A stretch of DNA of 64,000 nucleotides from Flavobacterium quisquiliarum (GTDB lineage: Bacteria > Bacteroidota > Bacteroidia > Flavobacteriales > Flavobacteriaceae), in assembly GCF_019308285.1 (NCBI RefSeq), contig NZ_WWEM01000031.1, positions 529,867 through 593,866 of the forward strand, read 5' to 3'. The notes under the pieces were generated by a model, which saw nothing but the letters and a program-made list of their open reading frames with translations, did not search any database and was not told the origin of the DNA. The position numbers and the translations under genes are program-made. Below, one piece after another: positions 1-6,946 of the stretch (the first letter of the stretch is position 1; the number at the start of each line of letters is the position of its first letter).

Positions 1-76
1 TTTTCAGTCCAAAAGCAAAAACTAGGAAAACTATAGAAAAAATAAAGAATGTTGTTGGGGTAAAGATTTTTTTCAT
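1..76 (-). CDS. N-terminal part of an unrecognised exported or membrane protein, cut by the window edge
   Basis: Reading leftward from an ATG at 76-74 there are 25 codons with no stop before the window edge. The peptide starts MKK and continues with a strongly hydrophobic run (FFIFSIVFLVFAFGL), which is what a signal peptide or first membrane helix looks like. It is divergent from the XRE regulator at 184 and shares its 107-bp intergenic region, where a palindromic operator lies, so the regulator may control it. The rest of the protein is outside the window, so no function can be given. It does not resemble the missing part of comM. Confidence 0.45.
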   Translation of the reverse strand, partial: MKKIFTPTTFFIFSIVFLVFAFGLK

Positions 77-130
77 TTTTTTTTAGTTTTAGATTATAGG
101 CACAAACATAATCAAAAATTCTAATATATA

Positions 131-152
131 GTGTACTTTATTATAGAGTACC
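131..152. promoter_or_regulatory. Palindromic operator candidate between divergent genes
   Basis: GTACT (133-137) and AGTAC (147-151) form an inverted repeat with a 9-bp spacer. It lies in the short region between the leftward membrane-protein start and the XRE regulator start at 184. XRE repressors commonly bind such palindromes in divergent promoters; the link here is inferred from position. Confidence 0.4.
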
Positions 153-183
153 TCAAAACAGACAAAATATTGAGATTTGGAGT

Positions 184-444
184 ATGAAAGATTCAACTCC
201 AAAAGACAGCATAAAAGAATTGCAAGCTATCGCATTGCGTTTAAAAGAGCTAAGAAAAGCTAAAGGATACTCTAACTACGAACACATCGCATTCGCATTA
301 GAAATGAGTCGTTCCGCATATTGGAGACTTGAAACTGGAGCCAACTTCGAGTTGAAAACTCTAATAAAAGTTTGTAGATTATTAGATGTAAGCTTGGAAG
401 AGTTCTTTAAAGGCATTAACATTCCCAATTCCAAAACAAAGTGA
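184..444 (+). CDS. XRE/Cro-CI family helix-turn-helix regulator
   Basis: This 86-residue protein is little more than one HTH_3 domain at about residues 17-75. It has the usual RLKELRKAKG first helix, the SRSAYWRLETG recognition region and the LLDVSLEEFF end. Such small regulators control mobile-element genes, often including their own promoter. The start is preceded by GGAG (179-182), a Shine-Dalgarno-like site that is unusual for Bacteroidota and supports this ATG. An inverted repeat 32 bp upstream is a candidate operator. The gene sits in the island and is convergent with the replication-like gene at 544-1446. Confidence 0.75.
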   Translation: MKDSTPKDSIKELQAIALRLKELRKAKGYSNYEHIAFALEMSRSAYWRLETGANFELKTLIKVCRLLDVSLEEFFKGINIPNSKTK

Positions 445-452
445 TTTGAACG

Positions 453-551
453 CTAGCCATTTTTTATAAAGCTCTCTGATACAAAATATGTTTCTGGATT
501 CTGCTTATCATGTATTTTCAGCACCTTATAAATCTGTTCATTCTTAGTCAT
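453..551 (-). CDS. Possible 32-residue ORF coupled to the upstream winged-helix gene
   Basis: An ATG at 551-549 overlaps the stop codon of the preceding leftward gene (ATGACTAA arrangement) and opens a 32-codon frame ending at a TAG at 455-453. The peptide (MTKNEQIYKVLKIHDKQNPE and onward) is polar and has no recognisable motif. Start/stop overlap of this type is typical of translational coupling, but the ORF is very short and could be chance. Confidence 0.25.
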   Translation of the reverse strand: MTKNEQIYKVLKIHDKQNPETYFVSESFIKNG

Positions 552-1446
552 TATATTTTTGGTCAATTACTCGACCTGCTGTTTTACTATTGTGATGTGT
601 TGTAAAGGTTTTGGCTTCAATTTCATCATGGGTTTTGTTGTGTTGTGCATCAATAAACCATTGCAATACCTTCTTATGAGTGTCTTTACGTTGGTTAACA
701 GTTCCCCCTGTCATTTTGTTTTCAATTATCTTAACACATTCCGCTTCAGTTATTCTTGATGGTGCAACTTGTACGGGTTCATTGATGATGAACTTTTTTA
801 TTATCAGATTTATATTTTCAATGTTTAGCTGGTCGGCACTTTTAAGCGTACCATTAGCAATTGCAGTTTTAAAATACTCGATGCAATTTTCAATATCGAC
901 GTACTTGTCTTGCCTAATTGATTTGTCAATCTCGTCAAAAATTATATTAGCATAGTCTTTTAAAACTAACGGTTTAACATCAGATTCAACTGCTAAGATT
1001 GAACCATCTAGTGGGAGACTTATGTGTTCCGTTGATGGTATTTGCTCGGATGGGTCGTATGTATTTTCCACCTCTGGTGCTTCCAATTCGGTAGTTTCCA
1101 CGGATTCTTTGTTTAGGTTTCCGTATTCACTTATTTTATATGTCCACATATTAAAGCGTTTATCTACTTTGGTTTGTATGATATACCCAGCCTTTTTAAG
1201 TCTTTTGATTGATTTACCTATTGTATCATCGCTACACCCAAATCGATTTGCATACGTCATAACATTAAATATGTAACTATCGTCATCGCTTAGGATGCTA
1301 ATAATGAGCAACTTATCGAAATGAGTTAGTTTTTTATTATATAGGATTGTGTTTGATACTAGGCTGAAAGTTCCTGCTTGTCTTTCTTTCACGTGAAATG
1401 TTATTCTATTGTACTTTTTTGGTTGGGTCAGTTTTTTCTTTTCCAT
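544..1446 (-). CDS. Winged-helix protein resembling replication initiators of mobile elements
   Basis: The 300-residue product has a helix-turn-helix region at about residues 30-110 (FSLVSNTILYNKKLTHFDKL, then GCSDDTIGKSIKRLKKAGYI). This is like the HTH_36-type domain found in plasmid and phage replication or replisome-organiser proteins. An acidic linker and an alpha-helical C-terminal half follow. No catalytic motif is visible. Its start faces a long gene-free stretch with paired ACCG/CGGT inverted repeats, which would suit an initiator and its binding sites. The replication role is inferred from domain type and context; a plain transcription factor is the alternative. Confidence 0.5.
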   Translation of the reverse strand: MEKKKLTQPKKYNRITFHVKERQAGTFSLVSNTILYNKKLTHFDKLLIISILSDDDSYIFNVMTYANRFGCSDDTIGKSIKRLKKAGYIIQTKVDKRFNMWTYKISEYGNLNKESVETTELEAPEVENTYDPSEQIPSTEHISLPLDGSILAVESDVKPLVLKDYANIIFDEIDKSIRQDKYVDIENCIEYFKTAIANGTLKSADQLNIENINLIIKKFIINEPVQVAPSRITEAECVKIIENKMTGGTVNQRKDTHKKVLQWFIDAQHNKTHDEIEAKTFTTHHNSKTAGRVIDQKYND

Positions 1447-1486
1447 CTTGTGAGGCTTTATCTTAGCGTTATAATTTTGTCCTTAA

Positions 1487-1537
1487 CCTAGACTAAGAGC
1501 TGGGCAGGTGTCGACTCCTGTTTATCCCAGCACTAGG
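1487..1537. repeat. Interrupted hairpin upstream of the initiator-like gene
   Basis: CCTAG (1487-1491) can pair with CTAGG (1533-1537), GCTGGG (1499-1504) with CCCAGC (1526-1531), and CAGG (1505-1508) with CCTG (1517-1520), with an unpaired tttat on the 3' side. The element is 40 bp upstream of the initiator-like start. It could be a 5' UTR structure or a terminator for rightward transcription, though no U-run follows. Confidence 0.4.
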
Positions 1538-1692
1538 GATTTTTAGTTAAAGCGGTTTACTCCGCTAGTTATATTCAAGTATACTCATACTCATTGAAAA
1601 GGTCAATACTTATTAAAATAAATTGGTAGGTACAGGTTGGGTCGTTGAAGTGTTGTTTATTATAAGGCACTGACCCATCATAACAAACTATT

Positions 1693-1770
1693 ATACCGTA
1701 AAGTGGCGGTATTGCAACAACCCCAGTAAAATCATCAATACTACAAAATATGATACCGTAATTTTGCGGT
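1693..1770. repeat. Two copies of an ACCGTAA-N5-CGGT inverted-repeat element
   Basis: ATACCG...CGGTAT (1693-1712) and ACCG...CGGT (1755-1770) share the same layout: ACCGTAA, a short spacer, then GCGGT. Their centres are about 60 bp apart. Paired, evenly designed palindromes beside an initiator-like gene suggest protein-binding sites (iteron- or operator-like). The assignment is inferred. Confidence 0.4.
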
Positions 1771-1836
1771 TCTTAACTATATAAGTTATTGCTGGCGGAA
1801 GTAGACAGCGGATAACTGTGAGATAAAAGAAAGATA

Positions 1837-1868
1837 TGTCTTATGTGGTCTTGATGACCACAAAGACA
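1837..1868. repeat. Strong stem-loop
   Basis: TGTCT (1837-1841) pairs with AGACA (1864-1868), and TGTGGTC (1844-1850) pairs with GACCACA (1856-1862), around a five-base loop. Twelve base pairs with only a small internal loop is unlikely by chance in so AT-rich a sequence. Confidence 0.45.
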
Positions 1869-2296
1869 AGTATAAAGGATAAGACAATACTTCAACACAA
1901 ACAGATTAATTCAACTCAAAGATTATCAAATAAACTCCAACGTAAGGGAAAGGGCGAGCGCAAAGGTTATCTACTAGAGGAAACTCCCACCCCCAGTTAA
2001 ACACAAGGATAGACTAGCAAGGCAGACGCAGTTGCGCAGTAAGCTTAGGTACAAAGATTGTCAATACTATTCCAACAAAAGGAAAGACTAAAGACAATAC
2101 GCTTCAACGTAAAGAGAATCCTGCTCTATCACAAGTAATATAATAGGAAGAGATAGAGAAAACCCTCTCAACAGGGTCGATGGCGCAAACTGCCCCTAAA
2201 TGTTATGGTCAAAATACGTCTGTAGCCTTTGCTATTACTGGTGTTGCAACGTATCTGTAATAAATAGCTATGATAGAGAGATAAATTAAACCTTAT

Positions 2297-2376
2297 CAGC
2301 CGTTTCCTGTACCACTAAGTGGAGTATTGTGTTCCTATAGAACTAAAGATGCTCCTGTAAAAGCTGGAGGGGGCTG
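2297..2376. ncRNA. Candidate multi-branched RNA structure
   Basis: CAGCC (2297-2301) and GGCTG (2372-2376) can close a junction that contains three hairpins: CCAC/GTGG (2312-2322), GTTC/GAAC (2331-2343) and CTCC/GGAG (2352-2368). The order resembles a four-way junction. It has no tRNA consensus loops. Strand and transcription are unknown, and the fold was found by eye only. Confidence 0.3.
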
Positions 2377-2596
2377 AAAATGAAGTAATCAACCTCAACA
2401 GACAATTCAATCCCCCCTGAGTCCTTCCTATCCCCTGCAAACACTGAGTTTTCAGAGTCAAGTTACCTCCCCCTGTAATGCCCAAAATGTACACATTGCT
2501 TCTCCGTAGCTCTGATATGTCCGTAAACTACGCTGAAAAATTTCTGAGAAAAAAATCCAAATAAATTTTTAACGATATTTATAAGTAAAAGAGACC

Positions 2597-2743
2597 ATGA
2601 AAATAGTAATAAGCTTTTCTCAACTAAAACAAGTACTGAAGACTCAAAAAGTCAGATACCCGCTATCGTTCAAAGCGATGAACTTCACCGATAAGGAAAT
2701 TGAAGAGTTTTCCCGATTGCTACAATCCAAAGAACGAGGCTAA
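2597..2743 (+). CDS. 48-residue small protein of the island
   Basis: The frame runs from ATG at 2597 to TAA at 2741-2743 and encodes 48 residues, beginning MKIVISFSQLKQVLKTQKVR. It is mixed charged and hydrophobic, without a membrane segment or cysteines. Two facts support it as a gene: a purine-rich AAGAGA-like stretch precedes the ATG, and a hairpin terminator overlaps its stop codon. It lies between the structured non-coding region and the recombinase. No family was recognised. A small regulator, or a peptide read from a longer structured transcript, are possibilities. Confidence 0.5.
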   Translation: MKIVISFSQLKQVLKTQKVRYPLSFKAMNFTDKEIEEFSRLLQSKERG

Positions 2744-2757
2744 GACCTCGCCTTTTT
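2735..2757 (+). terminator. Intrinsic terminator overlapping the 48-codon ORF stop
   Basis: CGAGG (2735-2739) pairs with CCTCG (2746-2750), and a T-run follows at 2753-2757. The stem includes the last codons and stop of the small ORF. Confidence 0.7.
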
Positions 2758-2785
2758 GTGCTCAGAAACGACCCAAAAATCCGTG

Positions 2786-2836
2786 AGTCCAGGAAATCCA
2801 GGATTTTTCTAGGATAGTTTAAAAAAAACCTGGACT
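2786..2836. repeat. 8-bp inverted repeat upstream of the recombinase
   Basis: AGTCCAGG (2786-2793) and CCTGGACT (2829-2836) form a perfect inverted repeat. The left arm is followed by a second TCCAGGA direct copy (2797-2803). Together with the next inverted repeat this forms a compact array that could be recombinase-binding (res-like) DNA. Confidence 0.4.
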
Positions 2837-2842
2837 ATTGCA

Positions 2843-2882
2843 GTGTAATAATTCATAAACGGTCGTCTAAGGATTATTACAC
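2843..2882. repeat. Perfect 10-bp inverted repeat just upstream of the serine recombinase (candidate recombination site)
   Basis: GTGTAATAAT (2843-2852) and ATTATTACAC (2873-2882) are perfect inverted copies around a 20-bp spacer, ending 14 bp before the recombinase ATG. Serine resolvases and invertases act at inverted-repeat crossover sites near their own gene. This could be such a site, or an autoregulatory operator. No second copy was found in the window. Confidence 0.45.
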
Positions 2883-2896
2883 CTTAAATTTTGACT

Positions 2897-3574
2897 ATGA
2901 AAAAATTTGTATCTTATTATCGTGTTAGCCGAAAAGAACAGGGAGTTAGTGGTTTAGGACTGTCTGCTCAGAAAAGCTCGGTCGTAAAATATGTAGAATC
3001 ACAAAATGGTGTCATTATTAATGAGTTTACTGAAATTGAAACAGGAACCAATAAGCGTGAACGTATAGAAATCCATAAAGCAATTCAATTAGCTAAAAAT
3101 GAAAATGCGGTTCTGATTATAGCCAAATTAGACCGTTTAGCTCGAAATGTAAATTTTGTGAGCTCACTAATGGATGCTGGCATTGAGTTTCTAGCTGTTG
3201 ACATGCCATCAGCAAATAATTTTACTATCCATATTTTTTCGGCACTGGCAGAACAGGAAGCAAAACTTATTAGTTCAAGAACTAAACTTGCATTAGCAGA
3301 GTTAAAGAATAAAGGTGCATTGCTAGGAACACCAAAGAATCTTAATAATGAGGCAAGAGCCAAAGGTCTTAAGAAAATAAAAGAAAATGCCATTAATAAC
3401 GATAGGAATAGACAAGCTCAGTTTGTTATTTTAAGCTGTAAAGAAAAAGGAATGAGTTACCGTGAAATAGCTACCTATTTAAACAAATTAAATTTCAAGA
3501 CTAGATATGGCAATCAATTCTTTGCTACAACTGTTCTTCAATTATACAATAGAATACATACACAATTAGTTTAA
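2897..3574 (+). CDS. Small serine recombinase (resolvase/invertase family)
   Basis: The 225-residue protein has the resolvase N-terminal domain at about residues 3-140. The YYRVS motif puts the predicted nucleophile at Ser11, and KLDRLARN and the SALAEQEAKLISSRT helix region follow. A C-terminal segment (MSYREIATYLN) looks like a DNA-binding helix-turn-helix. Length matches small resolvases, not the 450-600-residue large serine integrases. I chose the ATG at 2897 over an in-frame TTG at 2891 because no homolog-like residues precede it. Inverted repeats directly upstream may be its sites. It may resolve, invert or mobilise the island; the tail converges with the SEC-C gene, overlapping by 4 nt. 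Confidence 0.85.
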   Translation: MKKFVSYYRVSRKEQGVSGLGLSAQKSSVVKYVESQNGVIINEFTEIETGTNKRERIEIHKAIQLAKNENAVLIIAKLDRLARNVNFVSSLMDAGIEFLAVDMPSANNFTIHIFSALAEQEAKLISSRTKLALAELKNKGALLGTPKNLNNEARAKGLKKIKENAINNDRNRQAQFVILSCKEKGMSYREIATYLNKLNFKTRYGNQFFATTVLQLYNRIHTQLV

Positions 3575-4242
3575 TTTTTTTTTAAATTGTTTTTTTTAAT
3601 AATCTCATCAATATAATTAAGTGTCCTTTGTACTGTTTTACTACCATGACAATTTTCATATAAAATTGATGAACCACAAATACAGTTACGTATACCTGAT
3701 ATAATGTACTCTCTATAATCGGCAATTAATGAGTACAAAGTTTTTACTCCGTCATTAAGTTCATGGGGAAAAATAACTAAATCTTTAATTTCTTTACTAT
3801 CTCTCCCGTAATGTATAATCAACACATTTAAAATTTCAAAAATCATAAAATAATCATCGATAGCTTGCTGTTTTCTATAATTGCAACGGATATTAGGAAC
3901 ATAAATTCCATCATCAACATCATCCATAATAAACAATAACTGATTAATATTTTCTGAATTTGGACAAGATATATCAATATATTCTCCATCTGGGCTTTCC
4001 CAAATAGCATGTTTTTCGGCTTCAATGAAATAATCATTATCATAAACTGACCAACCATATCGAATTTTGCCTTTGGATAATTGTATCTTTTTATTAACAT
4101 TATTATAGCAATCACTTGGAACTGAAAATGATTCAGTTTTGATTGGAATAGTAATCAATTCATATTGCCTACCTTCAAACCTTTTTAATAATTGCAGTAC
4201 AGGTTCTGTTATTTCTGTTGGGCTATAATAATTAAAAAACAT
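3571..4242 (-). CDS. Protein with C-terminal SEC-C metal-binding motif
   Basis: This 223-residue protein ends with NCICGSSILYENCHG, which matches the zinc-binding SEC-C pattern (C-x-C, eight residues, C-H) known from the SecA tail and from many uncharacterised proteins. The remaining 190 residues have no motif I recognise. The ATG at 4242 is preferred to an upstream TTG at 4266. Genes with a stand-alone SEC-C tail are frequent near mobile elements and toxin-like loci, but no activity can be deduced. Confidence 0.6.
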   Translation of the reverse strand: MFFNYYSPTEITEPVLQLLKRFEGRQYELITIPIKTESFSVPSDCYNNVNKKIQLSKGKIRYGWSVYDNDYFIEAEKHAIWESPDGEYIDISCPNSENINQLLFIMDDVDDGIYVPNIRCNYRKQQAIDDYFMIFEILNVLIIHYGRDSKEIKDLVIFPHELNDGVKTLYSLIADYREYIISGIRNCICGSSILYENCHGSKTVQRTLNYIDEIIKKNNLKKN

Positions 4243-4406
4243 AGTAATAATATAAAATTTCGACAAAACAAATCTAATAATTCCAACAAATTAAATATTA
4301 GATACTTATAAACATTTTGAACTATAAATAAGTTAGTAAAAGTTACAATTACAAATACAGCAAGCTTTTTTTATTCATAAATTAGTAAAAGATAAAAGAT
4401 AAAAAA

Positions 4407-4691
4407 ATGGATAAAGAAGCAATTAAAAATGAGTTAGTCCGAGAAGGGGAATTGATAATAAATTCTACAAGAAACCCTGTAAAATCTAGCGTAGGAATTA
4501 GTAAACTAAAAGCTCTAGCAAATCATCTTGGCACTATAGAAGATTTTACAAAAAAAATAAATTCTAAGTTGAATGAAATTCTGAAAGAGCATAACATAAC
4601 AGAATTTGAAAGTGAAGAAGAAAAAAATGAGCTTATTCAATACTTAAAACCAACAGTTACCGAGTTGATTAGAAAATATACTTTGGGTTAA
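4407..4691 (+). CDS. Unrecognised 94-residue helical protein
   Basis: The product is mostly predicted alpha-helix and strongly charged, with no cysteine, membrane segment or known motif. It begins MDKEAIKNELVREGELIINS and ends in a YLKPTVTELIRKYTLG helix. It lies 100 bp before the three-gene set that starts at 4791, in the same direction, and may be a first member of that set. Confidence 0.5.
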   Translation: MDKEAIKNELVREGELIINSTRNPVKSSVGISKLKALANHLGTIEDFTKKINSKLNEILKEHNITEFESEEEKNELIQYLKPTVTELIRKYTLG

Positions 4692-4790
4692 AAACAAATT
4701 ACTGTTAATAATTCCTTTAAAAATACTTAGTAAGGATAATCTTATTTGAAGATTTTTATTACTATTATTGTGAAAAAATATTAACAAAAT

Positions 4791-5660
4791 ATGAGTACAC
4801 CAAACATTAATAGTAATATCGAAGTTTATAAAAGATTACTAAAAGCATTTTCTGTAGAATCTTTAAAAACAATTTTTAATCTTAGTGATTCAAAAGAGAG
4901 GCAAGCTGGATTATTAATCAATATTACTAATACACATAATGTTGCAACACTTAATAAAATTATTTTTGATAATTTTTCTTTATTAAAACAATATGTTTAT
5001 GTTTACGAATTTAAAGGAGTTCTAACAGACACTTGGCTAGACAAGCATCCAGCTTTTATAAATAGCCAAAAAATAACAAATAGCCACTCTATTTTTAATT
5101 TGTTGGTTCCTATTGTATACGAGGGCTATAATAAAGCTAAGGGAACTATCGACAAATTTAATTTCTTAGTTCCTGTTCAAATACACAAGAGAAAAACTGT
5201 TCTTACCATTCATATCAATATTCTTGAAAGAGATATTTCTACCATTACAACAGATAAAATTATTGGTGCAACTCGTGATTTAAATGACGAAGCTATCTTA
5301 AAGACTATAGTTCCTTTCGCAAACCCTATAAATTTATTTAAGTATGATTTAAACAAAGGAATTAAATATCTATGGGATATTGATGAAATAGATGCATTAA
5401 AAGTCAAATTTAAAAAAAATGATTCAACATCTCACGAAGTAATGGATGCAGGTAAATTGATAAAAAAACAGATGCCACTCCTTTATGCTGAATTAATTAA
5501 AACACCTATAAGACACACAATATTTCGTATATTGCAAAGGCAAAATCTTGTAAACCATTTTGCTATTGACCCATCACTTGGAATAATAAATTTTTCCGTA
5601 TACCCTCCATTTTTAAACGGAACCAATGATTTAATTGATTTGATTTTAGTAAACAATTAA
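4791..5660 (+). CDS. Unrecognised 289-residue protein, first gene of a tight three-gene operon
   Basis: I do not recognise a family. The protein is soluble, with an alternating alpha/beta look, a basic middle part (PVQIHKRKTVLTIHINI), and a C-terminal region with LRILQRQ-like helices ending in LIDLILVNN. There are no cysteines and no signal peptide. The next gene starts one base after the stop codon, which indicates strict co-transcription and probably a shared complex. Very AT-rich codon use, like the rest of the island, suggests acquisition by transfer. Confidence 0.55.
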   Translation: MSTPNINSNIEVYKRLLKAFSVESLKTIFNLSDSKERQAGLLINITNTHNVATLNKIIFDNFSLLKQYVYVYEFKGVLTDTWLDKHPAFINSQKITNSHSIFNLLVPIVYEGYNKAKGTIDKFNFLVPVQIHKRKTVLTIHINILERDISTITTDKIIGATRDLNDEAILKTIVPFANPINLFKYDLNKGIKYLWDIDEIDALKVKFKKNDSTSHEVMDAGKLIKKQMPLLYAELIKTPIRHTIFRILQRQNLVNHFAIDPSLGIINFSVYPPFLNGTNDLIDLILVNN

Positions 5661-5661
5661 T

Positions 5662-6012
5662 ATGTTTAAAAAATTTTTTGATAAAAAAGCTTCTATTATT
5701 GAAGAAACTAATCCCGACAACATTTCTGTTGAAAATGTGAGAAGTTTTTTTAATATTTCTACCAGATTAGCTAGACTAATCTGCAAATTAGCTGTGCGTC
5801 AAGGAATATTTAAGAGAAAATTTGCCGTCGAATGTAAAAATGAATCTTGTGGTGTAATTAATGTTTATGACACCATAGAAGAAATTCCTGAGCATATAAA
5901 TTGCTTAACTTGTGAAATAGAAGGTTTAAATGACTTTTCATTTAAAACTAGCGAGCTAAATATAGTTGAATATTATCAATACATTGAAGATGGCGACAAA
6001 AAGTCAAGTTAA
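5662..6012 (+). CDS. Small protein with winged-helix-like segment and four-cysteine zinc-ribbon-like segment
   Basis: In this 116-residue product, residues about 22-55 (NISVENVRSFFNISTRLARLICKLAV) could form a helix-turn-helix. A segment with CKNESC and, further on, CLTC follows, in the arrangement of a zinc ribbon. It begins 1 bp after the 289-residue gene and overlaps the following membrane-protein gene by 23 bp, so the three are translated together. A DNA- or RNA-sensing adaptor role is conceivable but unproven. Confidence 0.5.
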   Translation: MFKKFFDKKASIIEETNPDNISVENVRSFFNISTRLARLICKLAVRQGIFKRKFAVECKNESCGVINVYDTIEEIPEHINCLTCEIEGLNDFSFKTSELNIVEYYQYIEDGDKKSS

Positions 6013-6235
6013 TATATATCAAGCATTAACCGACTTAGTTCTCAAGGCGGTCATCGTTATGGCAATTGTAATATGCTTTTTAATTGGTTTTGGTTTTTTA
6101 ATATACCTGAACTACATAAACCGTCCTTGGCAAAATATGGCATTACTCGGTGCAGTTGATGCTATGCTTGCTTGGTCCTTCCCTTATATTTTAAAACATT
6201 ATTTTCCCAATAAAAATTCAAATAATAATCCATAA
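5990..6235 (+). CDS. Small inner-membrane protein, last gene of the three-gene operon
   Basis: From the ATG at 5990 the product has 81 residues. A long hydrophobic helix (AVIVMAIVICFLIGFGFLIYL) is followed by a second, weaker hydrophobic segment (ALLGAVDAMLAWSFPYIL). I preferred this ATG to one at 5966 because it starts directly before the MATKSQ soluble stretch. It overlaps the previous gene by 23 bp. A small two-helix membrane protein after a sensor-like gene resembles membrane effectors of conflict systems; that role is inferred. Confidence 0.5.
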   Translation: MATKSQVNIYQALTDLVLKAVIVMAIVICFLIGFGFLIYLNYINRPWQNMALLGAVDAMLAWSFPYILKHYFPNKNSNNNP

Positions 6236-6308
6236 CTTTATTAAACTCTTACCTTATAATAAATTATAAAAAAGTGTGATAGACTAATTCTAAAATTGAG
6301 TTTTATAA

Positions 6309-6515
6309 TTAAAATTCATGGATATCAGGTATTAAGTCAACCAACCATTTTTTAAACTCTTCACCATTAAAATCATCTTCAAAATCAATCGTGTATGCTG
6401 TGCCGTCTTTTGTTTGGGTCGCAATATAATCTCCTTTCAAAGCATTAATTTTTCCATTGATTTGTGATTTTTTTACTAGATATTTATCAGGTAAAGTAAA
6501 TGAATTTGTAGTCAT
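6309..6515 (-). CDS. Unrecognised 68-residue acidic protein
   Basis: This short soluble protein (MTTNSFTLPDKYLVKKSQIN and onward) is rich in beta-prone residues in its centre and ends with an acidic tail (DFNGEEFKKWLVDLIPDIHEF). There are no cysteines or membrane segments. It is transcribed in the same direction as the next small gene at 6564-6794, and the two may form a pair. The first ATG after a stop is taken as start. Confidence 0.4.
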   Translation of the reverse strand: MTTNSFTLPDKYLVKKSQINGKINALKGDYIATQTKDGTAYTIDFEDDFNGEEFKKWLVDLIPDIHEF

Positions 6516-6563
6516 ATCTATTTAGTTAAAAGTTTTAAATTCTGATTTTATTATAGAATTATT

Positions 6564-6794
6564 TCACCCAAGAGGAATCCAATCTATAATTGTTCCGTCA
6601 CACTCAGGAGCACTAGGGCAATAAATATATTCAATACCATCTTCTTTAAAAACTTTGTAATCACCTACTTTATATATTTTATTGCAGTGATAACATACTA
6701 TTTCGCTTGTTAGTTCTGGTATACTTGGAGTACCTCCAAAAGGATAGTTTTCCTTGAGATATTTTTCTTTGTCGTTAATAAAAATTTCTTCCAT
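6564..6794 (-). CDS. Small zinc-ribbon-like protein
   Basis: The 76-residue product has a CYHC pair and a later YCPSAPEC pair, spaced as in small zinc ribbons. The ATG at 6794 (MEEIFINDKEKYL) is preferred to a TTG at 6818. It follows no recognisable family and lies with the 68-residue gene between the three-gene set and the transposases. Confidence 0.45.
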   Translation of the reverse strand: MEEIFINDKEKYLKENYPFGGTPSIPELTSEIVCYHCNKIYKVGDYKVFKEDGIEYIYCPSAPECDGTIIDWIPLG

Positions 6795-6946
6795 TTTAAC
6801 AATAATAATGTTTATCAAAACATCAAATTTAATTAATATAAGTTAAAAATAGGAAGTTAAATATCAATATTTCAACCTTTTAAGCTTTGTTCTTTTTATT
6901 ATTTCTATTTTTAAATTCACGCAATATAGAACATAAAATAATACAA

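Larger units (their letters stand above)
1447..2596. other. Long gene-free, structured stretch of the island (candidate origin or ncRNA region)
   Basis: No credible gene is seen in about 1,150 bases, although the rest of the island is densely packed. From about 1790 the base composition is visibly richer in G and C than the flanking genes. The stretch holds many potential stems: 1487-1537, 1693-1712, 1755-1770, 1837-1868, 2231-2268 and 2297-2376. It lies between the initiator-like gene and the 48-codon ORF and recombinase. It could contain an origin, a transfer origin or a structured RNA. No RNA family was recognised. Confidence 0.5.

Noticed and set aside
1499..1531. tRNA- or tmRNA-like 3' end (GGTGTCGACTCC next to CCCAGC)
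   Set aside because: The T-loop consensus is not met, the outer stem pairs across only about 33 bases, and no D or anticodon arm is present; treated as a plain hairpin.
1970..2010. RNase P RNA start, because of GAGGAAACTCC
   Set aside because: The following conserved blocks of RNase P RNA are absent, so the match is a short coincidence.
1447..2596. Retron msr-msd or group II intron
   Set aside because: No reverse transcriptase is encoded nearby and no domain V-like hairpin was found.
2897..3574. Large serine integrase that inserted the island in comM
   Set aside because: At 225 residues it is resolvase-sized and lacks the long C-terminal recombinase and zinc domains of large integrases. 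The integrase, if any, is probably outside the window.
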